Below are positions 35,119 to 44,534 of a stretch of 64,000 bases of DNA, one piece after another. Source of the DNA: Sphingomonas sp. J315 (GTDB lineage: Bacteria > Pseudomonadota > Alphaproteobacteria > Sphingomonadales > Sphingomonadaceae); the NCBI RefSeq assembly GCF_024666595.1, contig NZ_CP088296.1, forward strand, positions 496,001-560,000, written 5' to 3'. Within the stretch, counting starts at the first letter, position 1. Every line of letters starts with the position of its first letter. The position numbers were made by a program, and so were the translations under genes. The notes under the pieces were generated by a model. The model was not told the DNA's origin and did not search any database. It saw nothing but the letters and a program-made list of their open reading frames with translations.

Positions 35119-37145
35119 AAGCGCGCCCGCACCCCTCCAATCACCGTCCGCCCCTCACCCGGGTGAAAGATTGCACTCGCCGCGCTCGCGCTGATCGCCG
35201 CCGACTGATCCGACACATAATGCCTGTCGGTCAGGTTCCGCGCATCGACGAACAAAGTCACCCCACCCAGCTCAAACCCGGCGCCGATACCCAGCAACGC
35301 ATAGCCCGGCACCTTCATCATATTGCGATAGTCCGCCCAGGTCGCGCGCGGTCGCCAGTCGAAATTCGGCTCGACGAACACCCCGCTCCCGCCCTCATAC
35401 CGCAACGAGGCCCGGTACGAATGCACCGGCGCGATCGGCAGCCGATTGTCGCCATAGACCGCATCCCCATCGAACCGGAAATCCGACCAGCCATAGGTCT
35501 GGCGCAGCCGCAACCGCCCCTCCGGCCCATCCAGGATCCACCAGTCGACACTCGCCTCGATCCCCTGATGCACCGTCTCGTCGGCGTTGAAGATCGTCGA
35601 AGGAATCGTCGGCGACGTCAGGAAGCTCAGCAACTCCCCCTTCACCCACGCGCGATAGGCGGTGACATCCCACGCCACCGCGCCGCTGCGCCCGCGCGTC
35701 CCGATCTCCGCCGTCCACGCCCGCTGCGGATCGAGCGGCACGAACACCGACCCGAGCAGGTTCGTCTGCGCCAGCGCCCCGAAATGCGGCGGCTCGACCG
35801 ACCGCGTGACATTGGCATAAACCTGCGCATCGCCGGTCTCGAACAACAGCCCGACACGCGGCGCGAGCCATTCATAGTCCTGCTCGGCCACGCGCCCGTT
35901 CAGCCGGTTCAGATAATCGCGCCCGGCATGGCCCCAGCTCGCCCCGCCCACCAGCGCCAGTCCCTCGGTCACGAACAGCCGCCCCTCGGCAAACAGGTCG
36001 ATCGCATTGGCCATCTGCCGCGCATCGCCAATCCGCGCGCCCTGCGCCCCGGCGGCATTGACGAACAGATCCTGCTCCGTCCCGCCCTCGCGATAGAATG
36101 CGCCGAAGAACAAATCGGCCTTCATGCCCGCGAGCTCACCCTTCCAGTCGAACCGCCCGAACGCGCCCTGCGTATCGGTGTCCTGCAGGATGAACACGCC
36201 GACCGGGTGATACAGGTCGGTCTGCGTCGCATAGACCCCGCCCTCGAACGTCAGGCTGTCGCTCAGTCGCAACCGCGTCTGGAGCGTGCCACGGAACGTC
36301 CCCAGATTGCGCCGCTGGTTCTGCGCCACCACCGTCGTCCCCGGCGCACGCGGGTTGGTCAGCGCCTGCCCCAGCGTCACCGTCCCCGGCACGCCCTGAT
36401 AGATGTCCGCAGCATAGAGGATCGCGCGGACCTCATGATCCTCACCGAACGACCAGCCCAGATTCAGCGTGCCCCGAACCTGATCCTGATAGCCCTGCAC
36501 GCGATAGCCATCGCTGTGGAAGGCGTTGACCCCGGCATAGAAATCGAACGCGCCCGATGTGCCCGCGACCTGCGCCACCCCGCGCACCGTCTCGTAGCTC
36601 CCACCCTCGACCCGCACCAGCACCGGCGACTGCGCGGTCTTGCCATTGGGCGTCACGAAATTGATCGCCCCGCCCAGCTGCGCCCCGCCAAAGCGCAGCG
36701 CATTGCCGCCCTTGTAGACTTCGACAAAGCGCGCCCCCAGCGGATCGATCTTCTGGAAATCCGAAAAGCCGTCGGCATCGGCGAACGGCACCCCGTCCTG
36801 CGCCAGCATCACGCCGCGCTGGTGGAAACTCTGGTCCAGCCCCGATCCCCGGATCGACAGCCGCCCCTCCTCGCCATAGCGCTTGGCGGCGAGCACCCCC
36901 GGCACGTCGCGCAATATGTCGGGCGTCCCGACCGCGAACCGATCCTCATAGGCTTCGGCGGCGACCACCGACACCGACCCCGGCGTCCGCGCCAGCCGCT
37001 CGCGGGCTTCGGCGACGACGGGCGGGTCTTCGGGATTGGCCTTGGCGGTGACGATGATCACCGGCACCTGATCGCTGTCATCGGCAAGGGCCGGAGTCGC
37101 AAGGCAGCTGGCCGCAAGCAACGCGGCCGAAAAATGGGTCTTCAT
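35115..37145 (-). CDS. TonB-dependent receptor, probably copper-related
   Basis: 676 residues. Signal peptide (MKTHFSAALLAASCLATPAL), a TonB box-like DQVPVIIVTAKA, a plug domain (RYGEEGRLSIRGSGLDQSFH; GGAQLGGAINFV), and a barrel ending in RTVIGGVRARF with terminal Phe. The adjacent gene on the same strand is a DUF2946 protein, a family often found with copper homeostasis genes and TonB receptors, so copper import is the best guess. The chosen ATG gives a proper signal; a longer frame reaches into a repeat. The leader holds the inverted repeat at 37189-37287. Confidence 0.85.
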   Translation of the reverse strand: MKTHFSAALLAASCLATPALADDSDQVPVIIVTAKANPEDPPVVAEARERLARTPGSVSVVAAEAYEDRFAVGTPDILRDVPGVLAAKRYGEEGRLSIRGSGLDQSFHQRGVMLAQDGVPFADADGFSDFQKIDPLGARFVEVYKGGNALRFGGAQLGGAINFVTPNGKTAQSPVLVRVEGGSYETVRGVAQVAGTSGAFDFYAGVNAFHSDGYRVQGYQDQVRGTLNLGWSFGEDHEVRAILYAADIYQGVPGTVTLGQALTNPRAPGTTVVAQNQRRNLGTFRGTLQTRLRLSDSLTFEGGVYATQTDLYHPVGVFILQDTDTQGAFGRFDWKGELAGMKADLFFGAFYREGGTEQDLFVNAAGAQGARIGDARQMANAIDLFAEGRLFVTEGLALVGGASWGHAGRDYLNRLNGRVAEQDYEWLAPRVGLLFETGDAQVYANVTRSVEPPHFGALAQTNLLGSVFVPLDPQRAWTAEIGTRGRSGAVAWDVTAYRAWVKGELLSFLTSPTIPSTIFNADETVHQGIEASVDWWILDGPEGRLRLRQTYGWSDFRFDGDAVYGDNRLPIAPVHSYRASLRYEGGSGVFVEPNFDWRPRATWADYRNMMKVPGYALLGIGAGFELGGVTLFVDARNLTDRHYVSDQSAAISASAASAIFHPGEGRTVIGGVRARF

Positions 37146-37188
37146 AAGATTTGCATTCCTGATCGGCGCACCACCGGCCGTCGCCCGC

Positions 37189-37287
37189 GTCACCCTCACC
37201 CTTCCCACCGCCTTCGGCGGCGGGCCCCCTTCCCTCTCCCATTGGGAGAGGGAGGGAGGCGCGAAGCGCCGGAAGGGTGAGGGTGAC
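37189..37287. repeat. 17-bp perfect inverted repeat with nested hairpins
   Basis: Arms 37189-37205 and 37271-37287 (GTCACCCTCACCCTTCC and its complement) enclose smaller stems (CCGCC...GGCGG, CTCTCCC...GGGAGAG, GGCGCGAAGCGCC). Lies between the DUF2946 gene and the TonB receptor. Same general class as the other GC-rich intergenic elements. Confidence 0.7.
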
Positions 37288-37340
37288 CGCAAGGCGCGCT
37301 GACGCGGTGAGGCGCTAGCTATTCAAAACGGTCGAAAGGA

Positions 37341-37769
37341 TCAGGAAAAAACCGGCGGCCCGCGCATCGGCGGCCACAACTGCCGCGCCCGGGCAACGCG
37401 CGGAACCGCAACCCCGGCAAACCCCAGCGCGAGGATGAACGCCAGCGCCCCGGCCAGCAGCACCGGGTCCACCCCCGGCAGCATATCCAGCCCCAGCCCG
37501 GCAAATGTACAAGGCTGCCCCGCCACCCGGCTCGCGCCGTCCGGTTTCGTGGGCATCCCCGGCACGTCGATCTCGACTTGCTGCTGGCCCATGCCGGTAC
37601 ATACCATCACGGTGATCGTGCCAGCCTGCTGCACCGGCATATACCCCGCCGGCACGACAAGCTTCATCGCCAGCGCCAGCGCAATCAGCGCCGCCGCCCA
37701 CCAGCGATGCGAAAGGATCAGCCCCCGGAACACGGCGTGGCGGTTAGCGGCTGGAAACCCGCCTGTCAT
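37341..37769 (-). CDS. DUF2946-family membrane protein
   Basis: 142 residues. Helix near the N terminus (WWAAALIALALAMKLVVPAG) followed by a loop with Cys residues (TVMVCTGMGQQQVEI; GQPCTFAGLGLDM), a second helix (VLLAGALAFILALGFAGVAV) and a basic tail. This Cys/Met-bearing pattern between two helices fits DUF2946, a family linked to copper handling. Upstream of the TonB receptor on the same strand, separated by an inverted repeat. Confidence 0.75.
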   Translation of the reverse strand: MTGGFPAANRHAVFRGLILSHRWWAAALIALALAMKLVVPAGYMPVQQAGTITVMVCTGMGQQQVEIDVPGMPTKPDGASRVAGQPCTFAGLGLDMLPGVDPVLLAGALAFILALGFAGVAVPRVARARQLWPPMRGPPVFS

Positions 37770-37807
37770 CGGCTAAAGGGGCGGACAAATTGTCTCAGGG
37801 ACCGACC

Positions 37808-39322
37808 ATGGTAACGATCAAGACCGACGACCTCATCGACAGCGTCGCCGACGCGCTTCAGTTCATCAGCTACTATCACCCGATGGACTATATCCGCGCG
37901 CTGGGCGTGGCGTATGAGGCCGAACAGTCCCCCGCCGCCAAGGACGCGATCGCCCAGATCCTGACCAACAGCCGCATGTGCGCCGAGGGGCATCGCCCGA
38001 TCTGTCAGGACACCGGCATCGTCAACGTCTTCGTCAAATGGGGCATGAACTGCCAGCTCGACGACACCTCGCGCTCGCTTCAGGACGTGGTCGATGAAGG
38101 CGTCCGCCGTGCCTATCTCCACCCCGAAAACAAGCTGCGCGCCTCGGTCCTCGCCGACCCCGCCTTCACCCGCCGCAACACCCGCGACAACACCCCCTGC
38201 GTGCTCCATGTCGAGCTGGTCGCGGGTGACAAGGTCCATATCGACGTCGCGGCCAAGGGCGGCGGCAGCGAGAACAAGTCCAAGTTCAAGATGATGAACC
38301 CCAGTGACTCGATCGTCGACTGGGTGCTCGAAATGCTGCCCCAGATGGGCGCGGGCTGGTGCCCGCCCGGCATGCTCGGCATCGGCATCGGCGGCACCGC
38401 CGAACATTGCGTCCTCCTCGCCAAAAAGGCGCTGATGGAACAGATCGACATGGCCAGCCTCAAGCAGCGCGGGCCCCAGAACGACCTCGAAGCGCTGCGC
38501 ATCGAGATTTTCGACAAGGTGAACGCACTCGGCATCGGCGCACAGGGGCTGGGCGGCCTCGCCACCATCCTCGACGTCAAGATCATGGACGCGCCCTGCC
38601 ACGCCGCGGGCAAGCCGGTGGCGATGATCCCCAATTGCGCTGCCACTCGCCACGCGCACTTCACGCTGGACGGCAGCGGACCGGCCTATCTCGAAGCGCC
38701 GAAGCTCGACGAATGGCCGAACGTCAACTGGACGCCGGACAAGGCCGCGATCCGCGTCGATCTCGACGCGCTGACGCCCGAGGTCGTGCAAAGCTGGAAG
38801 CAGGGCGACCGCCTGCTGCTCAACGGCAAGATGCTCACCGGCCGCGACGCCGCGCACAAGCGGATCGCCGACATGCTCGCTGCGGGACAGGAGCTCCCCG
38901 TCGAGTTCAAGGGCCGCGTCATCTATTATGTCGGCCCGGTCGATCCGGTGGGCGAGGAAGTCGTCGGCCCTGCCGGCCCCACCACCGCGACGCGCATGGA
39001 CAAGTTCACCCGCATGATGCTTGACCAGGGCCTGCTCGCGATGGTCGGCAAGGCCGAACGCGGCCCCGCCGCGACCGACGCGATCCGCGACGCCAAGTCC
39101 GCCTATCTCATGGCCGTCGGCGGCGCCGCCTATCTCGTCGCCCGCGCGATCAAGGGCAGCAAGGTCGTCGGCTTCGAGGATCTCGGCATGGAAGCGATCT
39201 ACGAATTCGAGGTCCAGGACTTCCCCGTCACCGTCGCCGTCGATGCGGAGGGCAACAACGTCCACCAACTCGCGCCTTTGGTATGGAAGGACAAGATCGC
39301 GAAGGAAAAGCTGCTGGCCTGA
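37808..39322 (+). CDS. class I (iron-sulfur) fumarate hydratase
   Basis: 504 residues, cytosolic. Catalyses fumarate to L-malate in the TCA cycle with a [4Fe-4S] cluster. Family stretches are clear: EGHRPICQDTGIVNVFVKWG (first cluster Cys), KGGGSENKSKFKMMNPSDSI, PPGMLGIGIGGTAEHCVLLA, and the C-terminal GPTTATRMDKFTRMMLDQG swivelling domain. ATG at 37808 preferred over 37790 because CAGGGA lies ten bases upstream. Full length, intact. Confidence 0.95.
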   Translation: MVTIKTDDLIDSVADALQFISYYHPMDYIRALGVAYEAEQSPAAKDAIAQILTNSRMCAEGHRPICQDTGIVNVFVKWGMNCQLDDTSRSLQDVVDEGVRRAYLHPENKLRASVLADPAFTRRNTRDNTPCVLHVELVAGDKVHIDVAAKGGGSENKSKFKMMNPSDSIVDWVLEMLPQMGAGWCPPGMLGIGIGGTAEHCVLLAKKALMEQIDMASLKQRGPQNDLEALRIEIFDKVNALGIGAQGLGGLATILDVKIMDAPCHAAGKPVAMIPNCAATRHAHFTLDGSGPAYLEAPKLDEWPNVNWTPDKAAIRVDLDALTPEVVQSWKQGDRLLLNGKMLTGRDAAHKRIADMLAAGQELPVEFKGRVIYYVGPVDPVGEEVVGPAGPTTATRMDKFTRMMLDQGLLAMVGKAERGPAATDAIRDAKSAYLMAVGGAAYLVARAIKGSKVVGFEDLGMEAIYEFEVQDFPVTVAVDAEGNNVHQLAPLVWKDKIAKEKLLA

Positions 39323-39371
39323 CGGTCGCCCCGGCGAGGGCCGGGGCCGCCATGATCTTGGTCTTCAATTA

Positions 39372-39566
39372 CCTCTCCCCTTGATAGGGGAGAGGATAGC
39401 GAAGCATGGCAGCTTGCTGCCTTAGCGCAGCTTGGAGAGGGGTAGAGCGGAGCGACGCTCCGCGCGGCTGCGATGCAGCCGCCCACCCTCTCCCAGCTCC
39501 GACTAAGGCCTTGCTGCGCAAGACCAAGTCTGCGCAACCCTCTCCCCTCCTGCGGAGGGGGCGAGG
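39372..39566. repeat. GC-rich repeat region with CCTCTCCCC hairpins
   Basis: Starts with a perfect stem (CCTCTCCCC, loop TTGATA, GGGGAGAGG at 39372-39395) and ends with CCCTCTCCCCTCCTGCGGAGGG. In between are GCAGC-rich stems. The layout resembles the elements at 27749 and 42738 with CTCTCCC in place of CCTCCCC. No coding sequence supported in the 277-base gap. Confidence 0.6.
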
Positions 39567-39599
39567 GAAGAAGAGCTCGAACGCGATGCCACCCAACCC

Positions 39600-40520
39600 A
39601 TGATCACCTCCCCCATCTGGCTCCCCGCCACGCTCCTCGCCGCGATCTTCCAGCCCTGGCGCACCGCGATCCAGCGCCGGGTCAGCAAAGACCTGTCGAT
39701 CAACGCTGCAGGGCTGGTCCGCTACCTCTACGGCCTACCCTTCGCGCTCGCGATGGCGGCCGCCTATCAGTGGCTCATCGCACCCGCCGCCTTCCCCACG
39801 CTCGGCCCGTGGTTCCTCACCTATTGCATCGGCGGCGGGCTCGCGCAGATCGTCGCCACCAACCTCCTCCTGATGGCGTTCGACCAGCGTAATTTCGTGG
39901 TCGGCACCGCCTATTCGAAAACCGAAGCCGTGCAGGGCGCATTGCTCTCGATCGTCCTGCTCGGCGAACATCTCGCTCCGCTAAGCTGGCTCGGCATCGC
40001 GCTCGGCGTCGCCGGGGTGATGATCCTCTCCGCCGGCGGCAAGCGCATGACGCCCGGCGAACTGCTCCGCGCGCTCGGCCAGCCCGGCGCGCGCTTCGGC
40101 ATCGCCTCGGGCTTCTTCTTCGCGCTCACCGCCATCGCGATCCGCAGCGCGACGGTCCAGGTCGGCACCCCCGACCCGATCCGCGCCGCGCTGATCGTCC
40201 TCGCCACCACCGTCGCGCTTCAAACGCTGATGCAGGGCGCGTTCGTCATCTGGCGGGAACGCGATCAGGTCGGCCCGGTGCTGCGCGGCTGGCGCGTTTC
40301 GGGCCAGGTCGGCCTGCTCTCCGCGCTCGGCTCGGCCTGCTGGTTCACCGGCTTCGCCACCGCGCCCGTCGCCTTGGTCCGCGTCGTCGGCCAGATCGAG
40401 GTCGCCTTCACTATCGCCTTCGGCCATTTCTATCTCGGCGAGCGCGTGTCGCGCAGCGAGGTTGCCGGGCTGCTGCTGGTCACCGCCGGGGTCGTCGCGG
40501 CACTCGCCGGATCGCTGTAA
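39600..40520 (+). CDS. EamA/DMT-superfamily transporter
   Basis: 306 residues with about ten hydrophobic helices in two EamA repeats (first: LPATLLAAIFQPWRTAIQRR through LGIALGVAGVMILSAG; second: ASGFFFALTAIAIRSATVQV through EVAGLLLVTAGVVAALAG). Likely exports or exchanges a small metabolite across the inner membrane. No neighbours hint at the substrate. Confidence 0.88.
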   Translation: MITSPIWLPATLLAAIFQPWRTAIQRRVSKDLSINAAGLVRYLYGLPFALAMAAAYQWLIAPAAFPTLGPWFLTYCIGGGLAQIVATNLLLMAFDQRNFVVGTAYSKTEAVQGALLSIVLLGEHLAPLSWLGIALGVAGVMILSAGGKRMTPGELLRALGQPGARFGIASGFFFALTAIAIRSATVQVGTPDPIRAALIVLATTVALQTLMQGAFVIWRERDQVGPVLRGWRVSGQVGLLSALGSACWFTGFATAPVALVRVVGQIEVAFTIAFGHFYLGERVSRSEVAGLLLVTAGVVAALAGSL

Positions 40521-40596
40521 CGCCCCGCCGACGCGACCGTCGCTTGAGATCGCATGGTGGCGCGATACACTCGCGCCGAATAGACCGGGGGACCGC

Positions 40597-40989
40597 ATGA
40601 AACCGACTCGTATCGCGCTGATCGCCGCCAGCCTCGCCCTGCTCGGTGCGCAGCCGGCACTGGGCCAGCTGTTCGACGGGCTCAAGGGCAAGAAGCTCCG
40701 CACCGCGATTACCGCCGCGCAGGCGCATCCGCTGGGCAGCGAGAAGAACCCGATCCGCGCCGATATGCCGCCCGGCGAGCGCGCCTATCTTGCCCGCCTG
40801 CGCTGTGCGGACGGCGCTGCGCCCGCATTTCAGAGGCTGGGCAGCGCGGGGATCGGCCCCTATCACAACATCCTCGACCTCTACACGGTCCAGTGCGCAG
40901 GTGCGCAGCCGGTGTCGGTCTATATCGACATGTACCACGACCATGTCGAAACCGCGCCGGTCGCAGGCTTCACCATCATCGCGCCCTGA
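40597..40989 (+). CDS. small secreted hypothetical protein
   Basis: 130 residues. Signal peptide [20 protein letters not shown], cleavage near ALGQ; the mature part holds two Cys ([40 protein letters not shown]), which may form a disulfide. No family recognised. Nine bases before the next gene, so probably co-transcribed. Confidence 0.6.
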   Translation: MKPTRIALIAASLALLGAQPALGQLFDGLKGKKLRTAITAAQAHPLGSEKNPIRADMPPGERAYLARLRCADGAAPAFQRLGSAGIGPYHNILDLYTVQCAGAQPVSVYIDMYHDHVETAPVAGFTIIAP

Positions 40990-40997
40990 TCGCCCGC

Positions 40998-41497
40998 ATG
41001 GCCCGGATCGATCTCCTCTCCCCCATTCGCCGGTCAACGCGGCAAACCGCCTCAAGGCGGCGATGGAGGGGGTGACGCCGGATACCCCCCGCCGTGTGCT
41101 CGGCACCGGGACCGATCAGAGCATGACCCTGTGGGTTCACCGTCCAAATTTCCGCAACGACTTCAAGACCATGCTCCGCGCCACGATGGAACCGCATGCC
41201 GGCGGCACGCGCATCCGCGGGCGCGTCGGCGCACCGCGGTCGGTGGCGCTGTTCATGCTTCTCTGGTTCGGCTTCGTCGGCGCGTTCCTGCTCTTCGGCC
41301 TGACCATGGCCTTCGCGGACGGCATCGGCGAGCGGCTGGTCAGCCTGCCCTTCGTCGCCATCCCCGCGCTGATGCTCGCCATGGGCGCTTTCATGGTCTG
41401 GATCGGTCGCCGCCACGGGCTGGAGGATCAGGCCGCGATCCTCGCCTTCCTCCACGCAACCCTCGCGACCCGCAGCTACAGCGCCCGCGATCTCTAG
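40998..41497 (+). CDS. membrane protein, 166 aa, frame broken once
   Basis: Read from ATG at 40998 (MARIDLLSP), continuing after adding one C to the five-C run at 41020-41024 into [20 protein letters not shown]. The middle is a soluble strand-rich part ([20 protein letters not shown]), followed by two helices ([40 protein letters not shown]). I recall proteins of this design in sphingomonads with no known function. Its stop overlaps the convergent purT stop by three bases. Confidence 0.6.
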
Positions 41498-42660
41498 CGA
41501 TAGACGATCCGCACCTTCCCCGCCGCTTCGACCGCCACCCGCCGCGCCGCATCGACATCCCCCCGCCAGCGCCAGCGCCACGCCCATCCGCCGGTACGGC
41601 CGCGTCGTCGGCTTCCCGAAGATGCGCACATCCACCTCCCCGCCCGGCGTCGCCAGCGCCTCGGCGAGTCCCGCATAGCCCGGCCCCGCGCTGTCCCGAT
41701 CCGCCAGGATCACCGCCGACGCCGCCGCCCCGCGCAGCACCACCTCCGGCACCGGCAGCCCCAGCACCGCGCGCGCATGCAGGTCGAACTCGCTCAGATT
41801 CTGCGAGATCGACGTCACCATCCCCGTATCATGCGGCCGCGGCGAGAGTTCGGAGAAGATCACCTCCTCCCCCTTCACAAAGAACTCGACCCCGAACAGC
41901 CCATAGCCGCCCAGATCGTCGACGATCCTCCGCGCCATATCCTGCGCCGCGGCAATCGCGCCCGCAGTCATCGCCGCCGGCTGCCAGCTTTCCTGATAGT
42001 CCCCCGCTCCTGCCGATGCCCGATCGGCGGACAGAACACGGCGCCCTCGCGCGTCCGCACCGTCAGCAACGTGATCTCGTAATCGAAATCGACGAACTCC
42101 TCGACGATCACCCGCCGCCGGTCGCCGCGCATGTTCGCGACCGCATAGTCCCACGCCGCCTCCAGGCCCTCCGCCGCGCGCACCGTCGTCTGCCCCTTGC
42201 CCGACGAGGACATGACCGGCTTGATCACGCACGGCAGCCCCGTATGCGCCGCCCCCGCCAGCACCTCCTCCAGGCTCTCGGCATAGCGGTAGCGCGACGT
42301 GCGCAGCCCCAGCTCGACCGCCGCCACCTCGCGGATCGCATCGCGGTTCATCGTCATCATCGTCGCGCGCGCCGAGGGCACCACCGTTACCCCCGCCGCC
42401 TCGACCTGCGCCAACACCTCGGTGCGGATCGCCTCGATCTCCGGCACCACCAAATCGGGCGCATGCCGGTCGATCGCCGCGCGCAGCGCATCGCCGTCGA
42501 GCATCGAAAACACCTCGCACCCGTCCGCCACCTGCATCGCCGGCGCACCCGCATAGGAATCGCACGCAATCACCTGCGCCCCGAGCCTTTTGGCCGAAAT
42601 GACAAACTCACGCCCCAGCTCGCCCGAGCCCAGCAACAGGATTTTCGCGGTAAAGGTCAT
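41494..42660 (-). CDS. purT: formate-dependent GAR transformylase PurT; frame broken twice
   Basis: 388 residues after correcting one extra base (C run 41559-41564) and one missing base (C run 42001-42005). ATP-grasp enzyme that forms formylglycinamide ribotide from GAR, formate and ATP in purine synthesis. It begins [20 protein letters not shown] and shows the ATP-grasp motifs [15 protein letters not shown] and [18 protein letters not shown], then [20 protein letters not shown] and [10 protein letters not shown]. Family length is about 390, so the corrected reading is complete. Confidence 0.9.
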
Positions 42661-42737
42661 GGCATCCACTCGGTAAAACAGCGTCCCCGCCGCCTCGCAC
42701 ATCCCTCAGGGTGCCGTAAATGCCAAACGCCCAATTC

Positions 42738-42872
42738 AATCCTCCCCCGCCAGGGGGAGGTGGCATGCGAAGCATGACGGAGGGGGAGGAAGCAATGAGC
42801 AAGAGGCGCAGGCGCACAGCCGTCCTCCCCCTCCGTCGCCTACGGCGCCACCTCCCCGTGCCGGGGAGGATT
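42738..42872. repeat. about 130-bp dispersed GC-rich repeat element, copy 2
   Basis: Same order of units as 27749-27880: AATCCTCCCCC stem at the left, GGCATGCGAAGCATGACGG, a GC-rich centre, CCCCCTCCGTCGCCTACGG, then CCTCCCCGTGCCGGGGAGG ending in ATT. Left and right ends are themselves complementary, so the whole can fold as a stem. It lies just upstream of the purT start. Confidence 0.75.
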
Positions 42873-42877
42873 GCCCC

Positions 42878-43639
42878 TCACGGCACCAGCCCCGGCCGCT
42901 CCCCCGCCAGCACCGCGCGCTCATATTCCTGCCACGCATCCGCCCGCACCACCGCCTCGCGCCGCCGATGCTGCGCGATCCGGTCCAGCGCCTTCAGCAA
43001 CGCCGTGTCGGTCTCGTCGCGCGTCGCATATTCCGGCACCGTCCGCGCCTTCGCCGCCACCACCCGCTCCGCCTGCCGCGCCGCCTGTTCGCGGACCAGC
43101 AACGTGCGCAGCAGCGTCTCCGAATAGCGCCGCCGAGTCCCCGTCACCTTGCCGCCATGGACGATCGGCTCGTCCCAGCCCTCGACCGCGCGCTCCCACG
43201 CCACCTGCTCCAGGCACGGCAGCGCCCGCGCCAGCGCCGCCGCGCACGCCGCCGCAAATTCGGGTGAGCGCGCCTTCAGCCGCGTCACCGCACTGCGCGA
43301 CAACCCCACCCGTTCCGCAGCTTCGGCAATCCCGCCCGTCTCGGCCAGCGCGCGCAGAAACGCCCGCCGCCGCACGTCCGACCACCCGTCCCAGCGTTCG
43401 CGCGGCGCAGTCTCCGCGACCTTGGTCCCGCGCTGCTCGATCCACTGCGCCTGCCACTCAGCCACCATCGCGTCCCAGCGTTCGCGAAACTCCGGCCGCC
43501 GCTGCCGCCGCTTATAGGCCGACCCGACACACCGCCCGACCGCATCCGCCGCCGCCCGCACCGTCCCCGTCGCCTTGAGCGCCAGCAGAAACGCCGTCTC
43601 GGTATCCTGCGTCCAGCGCATATAAGGTTGCTTGATCAT
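42878..43639 (-). CDS. HTH-repeat protein resembling phage terminase small subunits
   Basis: 253 residues with two helix-turn-helix-like blocks (TETAFLLALKATGTVRAAAD ... GSAYKRRQRRPEFRERWDAM; AFLRALAETGGIAEAAERVG ... SAVTRLKARSPEFAAA). The RAVEGWDEPIVHGGKVTGTR stretch is common to sphingomonad proteins often listed as terminase small-subunit-like. No phage structural genes are near. Start at MIKQPYMRW (43639) or six codons later at MRWTQD. A GAAC-N7-GAAC box lies 62 bases upstream. Confidence 0.6.
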   Translation of the reverse strand: MIKQPYMRWTQDTETAFLLALKATGTVRAAADAVGRCVGSAYKRRQRRPEFRERWDAMVAEWQAQWIEQRGTKVAETAPRERWDGWSDVRRRAFLRALAETGGIAEAAERVGLSRSAVTRLKARSPEFAAACAAALARALPCLEQVAWERAVEGWDEPIVHGGKVTGTRRRYSETLLRTLLVREQAARQAERVVAAKARTVPEYATRDETDTALLKALDRIAQHRRREAVVRADAWQEYERAVLAGERPGLVP

Positions 43640-43700
43640 CCCCCACCCCGTCCGTCACGTTGAGGGGGAACCAGATATACGCGACGGGGCTTGTAGGAAA

Positions 43701-43715
43701 GAACATTTTGGGAAC
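43701..43715. promoter_or_regulatory. candidate LexA/SOS-type operator (GAAC-N7-GAAC)
   Basis: GAAC, ATTTTGG, GAAC. It lies between the divergent HTH-repeat gene (start 43639) and the DUF5677-type pseudogene (start 43764), at 62 and 49 bases. No larger palindrome surrounds it, unlike the one at 10604. Confidence 0.5.
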
Positions 43716-44534
43716 ATTCATTGCTGTGTGGTGCTTGATGGCGCCTTTAGATACGATAGCGAAATGAGCGACGCATGGCATCTCAACGACTATCAGCGAG
43801 CTATTGAGGCGCTAATTGCCGATGCGATGGCAGTTCACGGCGAAGATGTGGTCACTGACGATCTGATTGATGAGGTAATTGACGGCACTTTTCCCAAAAT
43901 GACCGACACGCTCTATGCTGAGCTTTCACGTCGCTCTTCAGCCATGCTGAGGGAGCATCGGAAGATACGCAAAGGTTTTGTTCGAAGAAATTTCAGGAGA
44001 TGGCGGGCGGGTTTTGATCTCTTGGAACAATTGATCGTGATAAGTCAAGAAACCGGGCAAGCCATTAATGAGGCGCTGCGCCCGGCAGCGATTGAAGCCA
44101 ACGACGCGCTATTTGAGGCCGTTATTACGAACCACGCACGGGCCGTTCAAGTTTCCCGAGAAATTATGACACTGATGATTGGCGGTTTTCCAGATGGAGC
44201 TCTAGCCAGATGGAGAACTCTTCATGAAATTGGGGTGACTTCAGTTTTCCTCTCTCAACAGGGACCAACCGTCGCCAAGAGGTACATCCTCCATGATCAC
44301 ATTACATCGTACAAGCGCGCACTCAACTACATGGAGCACCATGAGCGCGCAGAATCTTGAACCTATTGAAGATGAGGTACTAGTCGAACTGAAACAGGCC
44401 AACGATCAGATCATTTCTGAATATGGCCCTGCCATGCGGCACGATTATGGCTGGGCGGCTGAGTGCTTAGGGAAAGAAAAGCCAATTTTTGTCGATCTGG
44501 AAATTGCGACGGGGCTGGATCATTGGCGACCTAG

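Noticed and set aside
35085..37280. Plus-strand frame of about 730 codons opposite the TonB receptor
   Set aside because: Pro/Arg/His-rich shadow of the receptor gene; spans the repeat region and matches no family.
37766..39268. Minus-strand frame opposite fumarase (about 500 codons)
   Set aside because: Composition is that of an antisense shadow; fumarase is intact and complete on the plus strand.
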